In this document: piece after piece, positions 39,201 to 39,471 of the stretch | How positions within the stretch are numbered: the stretch's first letter is position 1 | Layout: each line of letters begins with the position of its first letter | Assembly (NCBI GenBank): GCA_017436225.1 | Contig: JAFSDM010000047.1 | Span: forward strand, 1 to 39,471 | Length of the DNA stretch: 39,471 nt | DNA from: Clostridia bacterium | Lineage (GTDB): Bacteria > Bacillota > Clostridia > Oscillospirales > Acutalibacteraceae | Reading direction: 5' to 3' | Program-made: the position numbers and the translations under genes | Notes under the pieces: generated by a model | The model's input: only the letters and a program-made list of their open reading frames with translations | The model's database searches: none | What the model was told of the DNA's origin: nothing

Positions 39201-39471
39201 TTAGTCTGCCTCTTTTTCATCAATATAAATTTTAGGTAGTTTCCAACGGAATTTCGCTGCTAATAATCTTACTAGAACTGTGAAAATTATGACAAAAACC
39301 GTTGCGAAAACTTTATAATTTAAATACACACTAATTAAATAATATAGGCAACATCCTAAAATAGATACAACTGCATAAATATGCTTTGTCAATATATAAG
39401 GTTTTTCATTAACCAAGACATCACGAAGAATTCCACCGCCTACTCCTGTAATAACACCTAAGGTTATAACT
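39201..39471 (-). CDS. TRIC/UPF0126 family membrane protein, 3' part
   Basis: The frame is open to the window edge, so only about the last 89 residues are seen. The visible part starts within the conserved GVITGVGGGILRDVLVNEKP, the signature of the trimeric intracellular cation channel/UPF0126 family, followed by membrane segments HIYAVVSILGCCLYYLI and VFATVFVIIFTVLVRLLA and an acidic C-terminus ending EKEAD. The family is thought to form cation channels or small amino acid transporters. The 5' end lies beyond the window. Confidence 0.88.
   Translation of the reverse strand, partial: VITLGVITGVGGGILRDVLVNEKPYILTKHIYAVVSILGCCLYYLISVYLNYKVFATVFVIIFTVLVRLLAAKFRWKLPKIYIDEKEAD

Overview
The window looks like a chromosomal segment of a low-to-moderate GC, Gram-positive anaerobe of the class Clostridia, most like the Ruminococcaceae/Oscillospiraceae. 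The signs are the Firmicutes ctsR-mcsA-mcsB-clpC stress operon, a clostridial short NadB with a NiaR (3H-domain) repressor, DUF4364, DUF4080 and DUF3048 (YerB) proteins, Shine-Dalgarno sites close to AGGAGG, TTGACA-17-TATAAT promoters, and secreted dockerin and cohesin proteins. No rRNA, tRNA, CRISPR array, transposase or prophage gene was recognised.

Layout. 1-3.5 kb is housekeeping: greA-lysS (minus) diverges from rpsF-ssb-rpsR (plus). 3.6-5.6 kb is an accessory, partly AT-rich interval. It holds an XRE-type regulator with an ankyrin-like segment, a 59-residue acidic repeat protein, paired 18-bp direct repeats upstream of the regulator, a non-coding block dense in hairpins with a 92-nt-spaced duplicated element, and a 44-residue Cys-rich protein. 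5.8-10.4 kb is ctsR-mcsA-mcsB-clpC, with two CtsR boxes mirrored around the -10. 10.4-16.5 kb carries a secreted transglutaminase-like dockerin protein, a small conserved protein, an ApgM-like phosphomutase, a YerB lipoprotein, a HAD phosphatase and a cohesin-plus-dockerin secreted protein.

16.6-21.5 kb holds a flavodoxin-fold reductase with a DUF4364 protein, a trmB - radical SAM DUF4080 - membrane protein operon, and nagB. 21.7-28.6 kb is a 2-oxoacid (probably pyruvate) dehydrogenase operon in the order E2, E3, fused E1alpha-beta, MBL-fold hydrolase, with a divergent lipoate-protein ligase that would lipoylate E2. 28.6-32.3 kb is de novo NAD synthesis, nadA-nadB-nadC, ending in its probable repressor niaR. 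32.4-35.2 kb is a three-gene lipid-type operon: an acyltransferase lacking the usual HX4D aspartate, a PAP2-family membrane protein and a large GNAT protein. 35.2-38.9 kb has cytoplasmic heparinase II/III-like, SGNH esterase and PHP-domain genes. The right edge holds heptad repeats in inverted orientation, a terminator and the 3' part of a TRIC/UPF0126 membrane protein gene.

The best candidates for something undescribed are the regulator/acidic-protein locus with its direct repeats and neighbouring structured non-coding block (3.6-5.5 kb) and the acyltransferase-PAP2-GNAT operon (32.6-35.2 kb). All functions come from reading motifs by eye; no database search was run.
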